NCBI RefSeq assembly: GCF_000378765.1
Contig: NZ_KB905343.1
Location: forward strand, 851,218-915,217
Direction of reading: 5' to 3'
Source: Psychroflexus tropicus DSM 15496
GTDB taxonomy: Bacteria > Bacteroidota > Bacteroidia > Flavobacteriales > Flavobacteriaceae
DNA length: 64,000 nt
A program made the position numbers and the translations under genes. Every line of letters starts with the position of its first letter. Within the stretch, counting starts at the first letter, position 1. Under the pieces are notes generated by a model. It did no database searches. It had not been told where the DNA came from and was given only the letters and a program-made list of their open reading frames with translations. Positions 7,348 to 17,157 of this stretch are shown here, one piece after another.

Positions 7348-8847
7348 ATGCTTGAAAATACTACAGAAAAAAGCCTTTATGATTATCAAGAAAAAGATTT
7401 GCAAAAGATCTTTGATAAAATTGAAAACTCTCCAGATAACTTTAATTTACTTTATCAGCTTCCTACTGGAGGGGGAAAAACAGTTGTTTTTTCTGAAATT
7501 GTAAGACGATATATAGAGAAAACAGGAAAAAAAGTCATCGTACTAACCCATAGAATTGAGTTATGTAAGCAAACTTCAGATATGCTGGAGGGCTTTGGTG
7601 TTCAAAACAAAATCATCAATTCGAAAGTCAAAGAGCTGTCAGATGATAATGACTATATGTGTTTTGTGGCCATGGTTGAAACTCTCAATAATCGATTGAA
7701 TGAAGAGAAGTTAAACATGAAAAATATTGGCCTCGCCATCATCGATGAGGCTCATTACAATTCTTTTACCAAACTATTTGGTTACCTTAGAAATGCTTTT
7801 ATACTTGGTGTGACAGCTACTCCTTTAAGCTCAAACATCAAATTACCGATGCATAGGAACTATGAAGAATTGATCGTTGGTAATTCCATTTCATCTCTTA
7901 TCGAAAAAGGCTTCTTAGCAGAAGCTAAAATGTACAGCTACGATGTCGGGTTGGGAACACTCCAGGTAGGAATCACGGGAGATTATACCGTTAAATCCTC
8001 AGAGGATTTATATACCAATCTGGATATGCAGGAAAAACTAATCCAGGCCTACGAAGAAAAATGTAAGGGTAAGAAAACCTTAATCTTTAATAATGGTATC
8101 AATACCTCCTGGTATGTTTATCAAACCTTCAAAGATGCAGGTTACGATATTAAACATTTAGACAATACGCACAACAAAAAAGAAAGAAAAGCTATTCTAA
8201 AATGGTTTAAAGAAAAACCTGATGCCATTTTAACCTCTGTAAGTATTCTTACTACCGGCTTTGATGAGCCTACTGTTGAAAATATTATTCTCAACAGAGC
8301 AACAAAATCGCTCACTCTTTACTTTCAAATGATTGGTCGTGGATCTCGTAAGCTTCCCAACAAGGATACCTTCAATGTAATAGACCTTGGTAATAACATT
8401 GCTAGATTTGGCCCCTGGGATGCACCGGTAGACTGGCAGCTAATTTTTGAGAATCCAGATTACTTCCTTGATAACATGGTGTCTGACGAAGAAATTGAGC
8501 TCAATTTCAAATATGAAATGCCCGATGAAGTTAGAGAAATGTTTAAAAACTCAGAAGATATTGAATTTGATATTCGAAGGCGATATAACGAGACCGTAAA
8601 TAATGGAGAAAAATCTAAGCTCGTTCTTGAAGAATCTATTGCTCAACATGCCCGTATGTGTGCAGAAAATTCTGAAGATGTTTTTGATGCACGTATTCTT
8701 GCCCGAGAGCTTAAAGACGATATTAAAGATAGAATTAAGCGGTATTCGAATTGTATTATCAACAATACAAAGAATTACAGAGACTGGCTTTATGAAGATT
8801 ATGTAAGGAAACTTAGAGTCAAAATCAATGAACACTTTATGGAGTAA
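7348..8847 (+). CDS. Superfamily 2 DEAD/DEAH-box helicase
   Basis: 499 residues from ATG 7348, preceded by a purine-rich AAGGAAG. A candidate -7 element TATTTTTG (7296-7303) lies downstream of the longer possible start at 7249, which argues for 7348. Walker A is PTGGGKT (39-45), motif II DEAH (133-136), motif III TAT (156-158), and motif VI contains QMIGRGSR, so both RecA-like domains are complete. The layout resembles ssl2/RAD25-like or type III restriction-type helicases without a partner nuclease gene. Nucleic-acid substrate unknown. A strong terminator follows. Confidence 0.88.
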   Translation: MLENTTEKSLYDYQEKDLQKIFDKIENSPDNFNLLYQLPTGGGKTVVFSEIVRRYIEKTGKKVIVLTHRIELCKQTSDMLEGFGVQNKIINSKVKELSDDNDYMCFVAMVETLNNRLNEEKLNMKNIGLAIIDEAHYNSFTKLFGYLRNAFILGVTATPLSSNIKLPMHRNYEELIVGNSISSLIEKGFLAEAKMYSYDVGLGTLQVGITGDYTVKSSEDLYTNLDMQEKLIQAYEEKCKGKKTLIFNNGINTSWYVYQTFKDAGYDIKHLDNTHNKKERKAILKWFKEKPDAILTSVSILTTGFDEPTVENIILNRATKSLTLYFQMIGRGSRKLPNKDTFNVIDLGNNIARFGPWDAPVDWQLIFENPDYFLDNMVSDEEIELNFKYEMPDEVREMFKNSEDIEFDIRRRYNETVNNGEKSKLVLEESIAQHARMCAENSEDVFDARILARELKDDIKDRIKRYSNCIINNTKNYRDWLYEDYVRKLRVKINEHFME

Positions 8848-8858
8848 TCCATTATCGA

Positions 8859-8884
8859 CAAGGGCTATTAGTAGCCCTTGTTTT
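8859..8884 (+). terminator. Intrinsic terminator after the SF2 helicase gene
   Basis: A perfect 9-base stem CAAGGGCTA / TAGCCCTTG with a 4-base loop, followed directly by TTTT. Confidence 0.9.
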
Positions 8885-8902
8885 ATTTTAAATCAGAGAT
8901 AA

Positions 8903-10513
8903 ATGCCTCAAAAAATAAAGCGAAGTGATGAAAAGGAATCCATTTTTGGGTTGAAATTGAACGGTAATGTGTTTTTCACCTCTGCTTTATTTATTTTAAT
9001 TTCTATAGTTCTCACGTTGATCTTTAAGGATTCTGCTTCAGAATTTTTTAATACCACCCAGGAAAGTGTTTCCAGACATGGAGGATGGTTTTATATTCTT
9101 GGAGTCAATTTTTTCTTATTATTTGTCTTGTATCTGGCCTTGAGTAAATACGGTAACCTTAAAATCGGAGGACCTGATGCAGAACCTGAATTTAAAAAGA
9201 TCTCTTGGTTTTCCATGCTGTTTAGCGCGGGGATGGGAATTGGTCTTTTATATTTTAGCATATCGGAACCACTCACACATTTTTCTAATCCTCCTTTCGG
9301 CGAAGGCGGAAACGCTGAAGCCGCCAGGGAGGCTATGAAATACACCTATTTACACTGGGGAGTTCATATTTGGGGTATTTACGCTCTGGTAGGTTTATCG
9401 CTTGCCTATTTCACTTATACCCGGGGTCTTCCATTGACCTTAAGATCTGTATTTTATCCCTTCTTAGGCAAACGCATTTACGGAATTTGGGGAGACTTAA
9501 TCGATATATTTGCCGTTATAGCCACATTATTTGGCCTGGCTACATCACTAGGTTACGGTGTTACTCAAATTTCTGCAGGTCTCAATTATATCTTTGATCT
9601 TCCGGATAGCATCACCTCTCAAGTTCTCATCATTGCATTCATTACTCTCGTGGCAACGGTTTCTGTAGTATCAGGAATTCATAAAGGGGTCAAGTTTTTA
9701 AGTGAGTGGAATATTCGGGTAGCCGCCATACTTCTTCTTTTGATCCTAATTTTAGGGCCAACGATGTTTATCTTTAAGTCTTATGTTCAAAATGTAGGGG
9801 CTTACATCGGTAGTTTTTTTGAAATCTCAACCTGGACTGAAAGTTATTCTCAGGACAATTGGCAGATGCCATGGACGATCACCTATTGGGGATGGTGGAT
9901 AGCTTGGTCTCCATTTGTAGGAATGTTCATTGCTAGAATCTCTAAAGGCAGACAAGTTAGAGAATTCATTTTAAGCGTTCTCTTTCTACCCACTATCGTG
10001 ATTTTTTTCTGGATGACCGCTTTCGGAGGTACTGCAATCAATGATGCTTTATTGGGTGAAACCTCAGTGATGGAAGCTGTAAATACAAATGCAGATATTT
10101 CTTTGTTCGTCTTTTTTGAAAATTATCCATTCACAATAGTATTGAATCTTGTGGCTATTGCTTTGGTGGCCAGCTTCTTTGTGACTTCTTCAGATTCAGG
10201 GTCCTTAGTCATAGACAGTTTGACAAGTGGAGGCAAAATTGATGCTCCAAAAGGACAACGGGTATTTTGGGCTGTTACGGAAGGTACTATCGCTGCAGTT
10301 TTATTAATTGGTGGTGGGCTTGAAGCTTTACAGACAGCTTCTATTGTTTCGGCATTGCCATTTACGGTCATTCTATTTATTATGTGTTATTCCTTATACC
10401 TAGGACTCAAAGAAGATCATAAAAAGCAACAGCTTCAATCTGATGAAGACAAATACGAACAAACACTCAAAAGAATTATAGAAAAGCGTAAACAAAAAGA
10501 TACAGAGAAGTAA
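8903..10513 (+). CDS. BCCT-family betaine/choline/carnitine transporter
   Basis: 536 residues, about 12 membrane helices and a charged cytoplasmic C-terminal tail rich in Lys and Glu. The family signature is clear in WGWWIAWSPFVGMFIARISKGR-type residues (Trp-rich TM8), and GMGIGLLYFSISEP matches the TM3 betaine-binding segment. BCCT proteins import glycine betaine or similar trimethylammonium solutes, driven by sodium or protons, usually as osmoprotectants. The basic C-terminal tail resembles the osmosensing tails of BetP-type carriers. It begins just after the helicase terminator and ends 3 bases from the convergent VTT gene. Confidence 0.93.
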   Translation: MPQKIKRSDEKESIFGLKLNGNVFFTSALFILISIVLTLIFKDSASEFFNTTQESVSRHGGWFYILGVNFFLLFVLYLALSKYGNLKIGGPDAEPEFKKISWFSMLFSAGMGIGLLYFSISEPLTHFSNPPFGEGGNAEAAREAMKYTYLHWGVHIWGIYALVGLSLAYFTYTRGLPLTLRSVFYPFLGKRIYGIWGDLIDIFAVIATLFGLATSLGYGVTQISAGLNYIFDLPDSITSQVLIIAFITLVATVSVVSGIHKGVKFLSEWNIRVAAILLLLILILGPTMFIFKSYVQNVGAYIGSFFEISTWTESYSQDNWQMPWTITYWGWWIAWSPFVGMFIARISKGRQVREFILSVLFLPTIVIFFWMTAFGGTAINDALLGETSVMEAVNTNADISLFVFFENYPFTIVLNLVAIALVASFFVTSSDSGSLVIDSLTSGGKIDAPKGQRVFWAVTEGTIAAVLLIGGGLEALQTASIVSALPFTVILFIMCYSLYLGLKEDHKKQQLQSDEDKYEQTLKRIIEKRKQKDTEK

Positions 10514-10516
10514 GTA

Positions 10517-11137
10517 TTATAATGCCCCAAATATCAGGGCTCCATAAATAGCAAATCTCGCTAACCTCAAAATACCATAGAGCAAATAGCTACCAAATGG
10601 AAATTTAATGATTCCTGCAGACATGCTCGCTATAGCAAAAGGTAAGGGTAGGAGAGCACCTGCAATGATAAGAATGCCTCCCCATTTTCTCATGTTCTTT
10701 ATGTGCTTTGCCATCTTTACTTCCAAGAAAACAAATACAGAAGGTATACTCGCAATTCCTCGACCAACAAAGTAAGAGATTACTCCACCTAAATAGGATA
10801 GCACTGCTAGTATAGATAGAAACCCCCAAGGTGAAACTGATTTATCACACCAGGCGATAAATATTTCTGGAGGAATAAGACCTAAAATTGATTCTGAAGC
10901 AAAAAAGATAGCAAAAACCCCAACGGGTGGAAAATTTTCAGTGACATAGATCAACATCGTGTTGACATCGATAACAAAAAAGTGAATGCCTAAAAGAATG
11001 GCAATGAAAATTAAAATAGGGGGAGCTGCTTTGATAAGGCTCCTTCCTAAAAAACTATAAAACCCAGTATAAGTATAATACTGATGTAACAGTCTCAGAT
11101 GAGACTTTCGATTAGGATTTTTCTTTTTCTTACTCAT
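10517..11137 (-). CDS. VTT-domain (DedA/YqaA-like) membrane protein
   Basis: 206 residues from the ATG at 11137. A longer start at 11149 would lie inside the candidate -7 box TATTTTTG (11147-11154, minus strand), so the shorter start is preferred. After a basic N-terminus come about five hydrophobic helices. The central SESILGLIPPEIFIAW and the Gly-rich GGVISYFVGRGIAS are typical of the YqaA/VTT (SNARE-associated Golgi) family. Relatives include DedA proteins and eukaryotic VMP1/TMEM41B, which scramble or flip lipids such as undecaprenyl phosphate. Exact substrate unknown. Confidence 0.83.
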   Translation of the reverse strand: MSKKKKNPNRKSHLRLLHQYYTYTGFYSFLGRSLIKAAPPILIFIAILLGIHFFVIDVNTMLIYVTENFPPVGVFAIFFASESILGLIPPEIFIAWCDKSVSPWGFLSILAVLSYLGGVISYFVGRGIASIPSVFVFLEVKMAKHIKNMRKWGGILIIAGALLPLPFAIASMSAGIIKFPFGSYLLYGILRLARFAIYGALIFGAL

Positions 11138-11292
11138 AATAGACCACAAAAATAAGGCGAAACATGCATTACACCATGTTTTTAAGAGATCAAATCAATT
11201 AAGAATTTGTTAAATAGATATCGTGGATAGATTCAGTTGAATTTTCAAGTAAATATTGATTGCTAGTGCAAAAATTCCGATGCTTGTTAGCT

Positions 11293-12498
11293 TTATATGT
11301 TTATGGTTGGAATATTTTTAATTCGCTGAGCGTTTAAAGCACACACTCCAACAAAAACAAATAGGCTTATCATAATGGTTTCAATGCTATAATTCGCATC
11401 TATCATAAGACCTATAAGCCATGGACCTAGTGCTGTGCTTATGACCATGAACATTGTAAATAAACTTCGAATAGCGCCCAGTTTTTCGATTCCGTAAACT
11501 TCTGCCAAAATGGAAGACTTTACTGTACCAGACATTCCAACGGTAACACCCATGAGTAATAAAAAAATTAAAGCTCCAACTATGCTGTTGATAAAAGCAA
11601 AGGCCAAAAGCCCTAAACTTATAGGAATCAGGTATATTCTAAACATTTTTTTTGCAGTGAACTTATCGACCCACAACCCGCCAGCCAGAGAAAATATTAG
11701 TCTGGTTATAGCATAACCAGTAAAGAAAGCTGCATAGAGTTGCGGAGACCATCCTTTTTGGGCTACAAAAACATATTGATAAAATATCACAGCTGTAACG
11801 CTAAAGCTAATACAAAAGCTAGTAGGCATTAGAATTAAGAACCGCTTGTCATTAATGATACTTCCGAAATCTTTTAATAGGCTTATCGATGATTGCCTCC
11901 CTCGATTCAATTGTTTGTTGAAATGATCTAAATCTGTTAAAAAAAGACGTATCAAATAGAGGAGAAGAAACAGTCCGGATAAGATCATTCCCCATCTCCA
12001 GTCGAGCCAATCAATGATGAAAGTAAGCAACAGGGGAAGAACGATTTCACCAGAAGAATAACCTAAAGAAGAAAAACTTAAAGCTTTCCCTCTGTTTTTA
12101 TCATAGAATTTAGACAAGATGGTCATGCTGATATGACTCAACATACCCTGGCCGGTTAATCTAAGCCCTACCAAACTTATAAAAACAAGAGCGATATGAT
12201 GAGACACTCCCATAAGTATAGAAGAAAAGGCGAGGCAGATTATCGTAAAGGCAGTGACTTTTTTAACAGAAATATGATCGACAGTATGACCAACAGTCAA
12301 CATTATAAAGGATGCAAGAACAGTACATACTGCATAGATGGCTCCAAATGTCCCTTCAGTAATTGCAAATTCTGAAGATATTTCAGTGACGTATAAGGAA
12401 ATCAAATACGTCTGTCCAAAACTGGATAAAAACGTAAGGGTCCAACCAAAACTTAATTTTTTAAAATTGCCTTTTATGAAGTTTAAAAAGTCCTTCAT
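11293..12498 (-). CDS. Major facilitator superfamily transporter
   Basis: 401 residues with 12 predicted membrane helices in two halves and a central cytoplasmic loop (about 185-215). The first loop carries a motif-A-like VGHTVDHISVKK, and the second half has a matching GGLWVDKFTAKK. The length and spacing fit a 12-TM MFS permease. Nothing identifies the substrate. The ATG overlaps the stop of the upstream MscS-type gene (4 bases), so the two are translationally coupled, unusual partners that may both serve export or osmotic relief. Confidence 0.85.
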   Translation of the reverse strand: MKDFLNFIKGNFKKLSFGWTLTFLSSFGQTYLISLYVTEISSEFAITEGTFGAIYAVCTVLASFIMLTVGHTVDHISVKKVTAFTIICLAFSSILMGVSHHIALVFISLVGLRLTGQGMLSHISMTILSKFYDKNRGKALSFSSLGYSSGEIVLPLLLTFIIDWLDWRWGMILSGLFLLLYLIRLFLTDLDHFNKQLNRGRQSSISLLKDFGSIINDKRFLILMPTSFCISFSVTAVIFYQYVFVAQKGWSPQLYAAFFTGYAITRLIFSLAGGLWVDKFTAKKMFRIYLIPISLGLLAFAFINSIVGALIFLLLMGVTVGMSGTVKSSILAEVYGIEKLGAIRSLFTMFMVISTALGPWLIGLMIDANYSIETIMISLFVFVGVCALNAQRIKNIPTINI

Positions 12499-13796
12499 TC
12501 TGAATCTGAAGATTCAGAGGTTTTTTCAATCAAATGGCCTGATAAGGATTTTACGTCTTGACCTGATGGATATTCAAAGCATTCTAAATCAAAATAAGGT
12601 ACAGCAGCCAGGAGATGATCAAAAATTCCTGCCAAAATTCTCTCGTAATTAGACCAGACTTTGTCTTTCGAAAATGCATAAATTTCTAAGGGAATGCCTT
12701 GAGGTGTTGCAGGTAATTGTCTGGTCATCATCAGCATTTCTTTATTAACATCAGGATGTTGTTCCAGGTAATGATCGATATAAACTCTAAACGCCCCTAA
12801 ATTGGTTTGATTGCGTCCATTGATCTGCATAGATTTATCAATATTATGTCTTTCATTATGGTCCTGAATTTCCTGTTGCTTATCTTTAATATAACTTGAA
12901 ATTAGCTTGATTTTCTCAAACTGTTTAATATCAGTTTCAGTTAAAAATTTTATGCTGTTAGCTTTGATAAGAATAGATCGTTTCATACGTCTTCCTCCAG
13001 AAACACTCATTCCTCTCCAATTGATGAATGAATCTGAAATCAAATAATAGGTGGGGATGGTCGTAATGGTTTTATCGAAGTTCCTCACTTTCACAGAGGC
13101 TAAATTAATTTCAATCACATCTCCATCGGCTCCATATTTCTGCATTGTAATCCAGTCGCCAAGTCTTACTGTATCGTTTACAGTAACTTGTATACTAGCC
13201 ACAAATCCAAGTATAGTATCCTTAAAAATTAATAGTAAAACCGCCGAAAAAGCTCCCAAAGCAGTCAAAAACTTGAGCAGAGGCTTACCTGTGATTGCAG
13301 AAAATAAAAAGATGACACCAACAAGCCAAATTACAATCATAAACACCTGTATATAGCTTTCAAGTGGTTTGTCTTTGAAGGAATCGTAGGTACGCAAGAA
13401 GTCTTTTATCGTTAATAAAATACTTCTAATGATCATGATGCCGATGAAAATCATGGCTATTTGAAAGATCTTTTCCAAATAAATTTCAAAATCAGGAAAG
13501 TCAATCAAGATAGCTGGAATAGTTTCATAAATGATAAAAAGGACAATCAAATCTGTCAGATATACAAACACTTTATTTTTAACAAGTAAATCGTCAAAAC
13601 TTGTTCTTGTTCTTTTTGCGAGTTGATGTATTATGGTTAATGCTATATATCTCAAAAGTTTATACAAAACAAAACCGATGATAACGGCAATGATTAAGTT
13701 ACCAATCGCATTAATAAATTTTGCGGTTTGCTCTGAAGCATAATTATTAGATACCAAATAATGGTAAATCGTTTTTGCAAAAGAATTGACGTCCAT
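12495..13796 (-). CDS. MscS-family mechanosensitive channel, YbdG type
   Basis: 433 residues: about five N-terminal membrane helices, then the MscS pore helix and beta domain (roughly 165-280). The stretch containing LGDWITMQKYGADGDVIEI, then TTIPTYYLISDSFINW and SGGRRMKR, is very close to E. coli YbdG, a low-abundance mechanosensitive channel linked to miniconductance activity. It would release solutes on hypo-osmotic shock, complementing the BCCT importer 2 kb away. A -7-like TAGATTTG lies at 13811-13818 (minus strand). The 4-base overlap with the MFS gene indicates an operon. Confidence 0.9.
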   Translation of the reverse strand: MDVNSFAKTIYHYLVSNNYASEQTAKFINAIGNLIIAVIIGFVLYKLLRYIALTIIHQLAKRTRTSFDDLLVKNKVFVYLTDLIVLFIIYETIPAILIDFPDFEIYLEKIFQIAMIFIGIMIIRSILLTIKDFLRTYDSFKDKPLESYIQVFMIVIWLVGVIFLFSAITGKPLLKFLTALGAFSAVLLLIFKDTILGFVASIQVTVNDTVRLGDWITMQKYGADGDVIEINLASVKVRNFDKTITTIPTYYLISDSFINWRGMSVSGGRRMKRSILIKANSIKFLTETDIKQFEKIKLISSYIKDKQQEIQDHNERHNIDKSMQINGRNQTNLGAFRVYIDHYLEQHPDVNKEMLMMTRQLPATPQGIPLEIYAFSKDKVWSNYERILAGIFDHLLAAVPYFDLECFEYPSGQDVKSLSGHLIEKTSESSDSE

Positions 13797-13864
13797 GTTG
13801 GAAATTTTTACAAATCTAAGTATTATCTTACAGCTTAAGCCTAAGACTAAAATGTTAAAATAAC

Positions 13865-14725
13865 ATGAAAGATAAATTCATAGTAGCTGCAATTGTAGTT
13901 GGAATTTTGACTTTTGCTGGTGTAATTTATTGGATGACCAAGACCGATGTTGAATATTCTAATCGTCTTAAAATTTCACAGAGTTGGGATTTACCTTTTG
14001 AGCTTAGAGAGGTTTCTGGTATCAGTCATGTCGATGATCATCGCTTAGCCTGTGTGCAAGATGAAAAGGGAGTCATTTTCATCTATGATTTGAATAAAGA
14101 TAGCCTTACTCAACAAGTTAAGTTTGGGCCTCGTGGCGATTATGAAGCGATAAGAGTAAAAGATTCCACAGCCTACATTCTACAAAGCGATGGCCAAATC
14201 TATGAAGTTATTGACTTTCAATCTGAGAACAGGAAAGTCAATCGTTTCCAAACAGAATTTTCTTCGTTTAATGATATGGAGAGCTTTGATTTTATCAAAC
14301 ACACAAATGAGGTAATAACCATTCCAAAAGAAAATAACCTACTAGAAAACAGGGATGAATTTATTATCTATAAATTGTCCTCAAACGATTTTTCATTACA
14401 AGATGAACGTTTTATTTCATTGAACTATAATGACCCTGTGTTCAAAATCGACACCAATAATTGGCTCAGGAATCAGGGCTTTCTAGCTTCAGAGCTTACT
14501 GTACATCCTCATACACAAGAGATCTACATTCTGGATTCAAGAATCCCAAAATTGATGATTTTAAGCCCTGATGGAACTCCAAAACAGCTATTTCTATTAA
14601 ATCCGGAGCAATTTCAACAGCCTGAAGGTTTGTCCTTTGATTCAAAAGGAAGACTCTACATTTCTAATGAAGAAAAAAGTTTTATAAAACAAAACCTTCA
14701 TCTGGTAGAACTACGATCAAATTAA
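13865..14725 (+). CDS. SdiA-regulated-type (YjiK-like) beta-propeller protein
   Basis: 286 residues with an N-terminal signal anchor (about 6-25). The rest is a beta-propeller with repeating strands; REVSGISHVDDHRLACVQDE and QQPEGLSFDSKGRLYISNE fit the SdiA-regulated family (E. coli YjiK type), related to NHL and strictosidine-synthase-like propellers. Probably periplasmic and anchored in the inner membrane. Molecular function is unknown; propeller sites in this family often bind calcium or small ligands. It is convergent with PBP1A, sharing a TTAA stop overlap. Confidence 0.8.
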   Translation: MKDKFIVAAIVVGILTFAGVIYWMTKTDVEYSNRLKISQSWDLPFELREVSGISHVDDHRLACVQDEKGVIFIYDLNKDSLTQQVKFGPRGDYEAIRVKDSTAYILQSDGQIYEVIDFQSENRKVNRFQTEFSSFNDMESFDFIKHTNEVITIPKENNLLENRDEFIIYKLSSNDFSLQDERFISLNYNDPVFKIDTNNWLRNQGFLASELTVHPHTQEIYILDSRIPKLMILSPDGTPKQLFLLNPEQFQQPEGLSFDSKGRLYISNEEKSFIKQNLHLVELRSN

Positions 14726-17040
14726 TTCTCTTTATTCCCAAATAAGCGTTTAAAAAAGCCTTTTTTTTCTTCATCATCCTCTTTATCATCATCGAATTCT
14801 TTTTCTCTTTTATCTTTTGAAAATAATCGCTTAAAGAATCCATCTCGTTTTTGATTTTCACAAGTTAGCAATTCTTTCTGCTGAGGCGTAAGTTTGGAAA
14901 ACTTTGCCTTAGTGATATGCTCAAATTCGTTTAAGTTGGCCATTTTTTGATACATTCTCGCAAATATGGGAAGTGCAGTATTAGCCCCTTGGCCAATCCT
15001 GGTCGATTTAAACCCTATGCGCTGGTCGTTGTTACCTACCCATGAAATGTTAACTAAATTTGGCGTTACTGCGGCAAACCAACCGTCTCTATTATTTTGA
15101 GTGGTACCAGTTTTTCCTGCGATATCACCTTCAAATCCATAAACTGATCTAAGTCGTTTTGCAGTACCTTCATTCACCACATTTTCAAGCATGGCTAAAA
15201 GCAGTCGATTGTGGTCAACACTTAAGTCTGAAGTTTTATTATGTTTTTTATCGTTTTCAAAAATCACTTCTCCGGAGCTATTAGTTATTTTCTGAATCAC
15301 ATGAAGCTCGGGAACCAAGCCAGCATTGACGATACTGGAATAGACTTTGGCTAGCTCTTTCATACTTAATTCTGCTGCACCAAGGGCAAGTGATGGCTCA
15401 TCTTTTAGGGCCGAACTTATGCCCATACTCTTCGCTAAGTCGATGGTATTAGAAATACCAGACTCTTCCAACACTTTCACACTTACTGTATTGATAGAGT
15501 TGGTAAGGGCGTATTTTAAGGAGTAATTGAGGTAAGGATCGTCTTCATCTCCTTTAGAAGCATTCTTAGGATTCCAGTTGTCAGCATTGGTATAAGTAAT
15601 CTCCTTTGCCGAGATGTAGTCGCAAGGTTCCATGCCGTTTTGCAATCCGCTTGCGTAAACGATGGGTTTAAAGGTAGAACCTACTTGCCGTTTGGCATTT
15701 TTAATAATATCATACTGAGATAATCGGTAATCAGCTCCACCAACATAAGCCAAAATTTCACCAGATCCTGGGTTAATACTTAAACTTGCGGCATTAAGTT
15801 GTTTTAAAGAATAGCTTAAGCTATCCAGTATCGATAGTTGTAAAACAGTACTTTTTCCCTGCTTAATCACTTCTACAGGCTTTATTACAGTTAGGCTGTC
15901 TTCGATTTGACTTGGAGATAATTTTGCAGAGGTCCATCGTTTATAATCACGAGTGTTTTTAGCCATTTCCATTAGCAATTCTTCATTCTCCCAAGGCTTG
16001 TTATTATTATACTCATCTTCAAAGAGTGGCTGTAAATATTTAATTTGATCTACAATTGCTTCTTCCAACAGCAATTGTTGTTTCAAGTCTATTGTTGTAT
16101 GAATTTTCAATCCATCCTCTTCGATGATGTATGCTGATCCATCAGGTTTTTTTAAGTCCTTTAGGATATTGCCTGCTTTTGTTTTTAGCAGGTCGACCAG
16201 GTATTGCCTTTGATACGTATTCGATTCAGAAATATCCAACTGAATAGACTCAGACATAGCTTTATCAGCTTCATTTTTAGAAATATAACCGTATTTCTGC
16301 ATTTGTGATAATACCACATCTCTTCTTAATTGACTCCGTTCTGGAAACAACCTGGGGTTATAAGAATGATTTGCTTTTAATGTACCTACTAAGGTGGCAG
16401 CCTCCTGAAGGTTTAAATCTGATGCAGACTTATTAAAAAATAGCTGAGAAGCGCTTTCAATGCCATAAGTATTTCCGCTAAATGGAACTGTGTTCAAGTA
16501 CAATTCCAAGATTTCCTGTTTGGAGTAAAACGACTCAAAACGTTTAGCAACAATACTTTCTTTAAGTTTATTGACGGGAATGCTCATCAATCCGTAGGAT
16601 GTTCTGCCATAGATATTTTTAGCTAACTGCTGGGTAATCGTACTACCGCCACCAGAAGACTTATCACCGGAAAGTATAGTCTTGAAAAAAACCCTTAACA
16701 AACTGTAGTTATCCACACCGTCGTGCTCATAAAATCGCGCGTCTTCAGTAGCGACTAGGGCATCTTTTAAATGCTCTGGGAAATCATCATAAGTAATGGA
16801 TTGACGGTTGAGTTGGTATATTTTATCGATTGTTCGACCTTGAAAATCCAATAGTTCAGAAGCTTCAGACTGCTGTATGTCAGCTAAATCGTCTTCAGTT
16901 GGAACTTTCCCCCACAATCCAATATATATACTCCCAAAAAATAGAAAGAAGAGCAGAAGAAAAGATAAAAGTCCAAACGATAAGACTTTGATTATTTTAT
17001 TCCTTTTTTTCTTTTTTTGTTTTGATTTGGGCATATTCAA
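14722..17040 (-). CDS. Penicillin-binding protein 1A, bifunctional peptidoglycan synthase
   Basis: 772 residues. A basic N-terminus is followed by one membrane helix (about 18-42). The GT51 glycosyltransferase domain holds catalytic Glu99 in TEDARFYEHDG and STITQQLAKN (133-142). The transpeptidase has Ser455-Lys458 (GSTFKP), Ser515-Ile-Asn517 and KTGT 643-646, so both active sites are intact. It polymerises and cross-links peptidoglycan in the periplasm and is the beta-lactam target. The C-terminal tail (about 725-772) is a charged Lys/Asp/Glu segment with a repeated FFKRLF motif, probably a protein-contact site. A -7-like TACTTTTG lies at 17051-17058. Confidence 0.95.
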   Translation of the reverse strand: MNMPKSKQKKKKRNKIIKVLSFGLLSFLLLFFLFFGSIYIGLWGKVPTEDDLADIQQSEASELLDFQGRTIDKIYQLNRQSITYDDFPEHLKDALVATEDARFYEHDGVDNYSLLRVFFKTILSGDKSSGGGSTITQQLAKNIYGRTSYGLMSIPVNKLKESIVAKRFESFYSKQEILELYLNTVPFSGNTYGIESASQLFFNKSASDLNLQEAATLVGTLKANHSYNPRLFPERSQLRRDVVLSQMQKYGYISKNEADKAMSESIQLDISESNTYQRQYLVDLLKTKAGNILKDLKKPDGSAYIIEEDGLKIHTTIDLKQQLLLEEAIVDQIKYLQPLFEDEYNNNKPWENEELLMEMAKNTRDYKRWTSAKLSPSQIEDSLTVIKPVEVIKQGKSTVLQLSILDSLSYSLKQLNAASLSINPGSGEILAYVGGADYRLSQYDIIKNAKRQVGSTFKPIVYASGLQNGMEPCDYISAKEITYTNADNWNPKNASKGDEDDPYLNYSLKYALTNSINTVSVKVLEESGISNTIDLAKSMGISSALKDEPSLALGAAELSMKELAKVYSSIVNAGLVPELHVIQKITNSSGEVIFENDKKHNKTSDLSVDHNRLLLAMLENVVNEGTAKRLRSVYGFEGDIAGKTGTTQNNRDGWFAAVTPNLVNISWVGNNDQRIGFKSTRIGQGANTALPIFARMYQKMANLNEFEHITKAKFSKLTPQQKELLTCENQKRDGFFKRLFSKDKREKEFDDDKEDDEEKKGFFKRLFGNKEN

Positions 17041-17157
17041 AAATTTGGTTCAAAAGTAATTTTAAAATTACTAGGGGGGACGTTAAAAGTATTTAAAATA
17101 TGAAATGACTGAATTTATAGACTGTAACTTTAAATTCAAACAAAAATTATATTTAGA

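Noticed and set aside
11168-11188. Inverted repeat AAACATG...CATGTTT followed by T between the VTT and MFS genes
   Set aside because: The T run follows on the plus strand, but no plus-strand gene ends there; on the minus strand there is no T run. Left unassigned.
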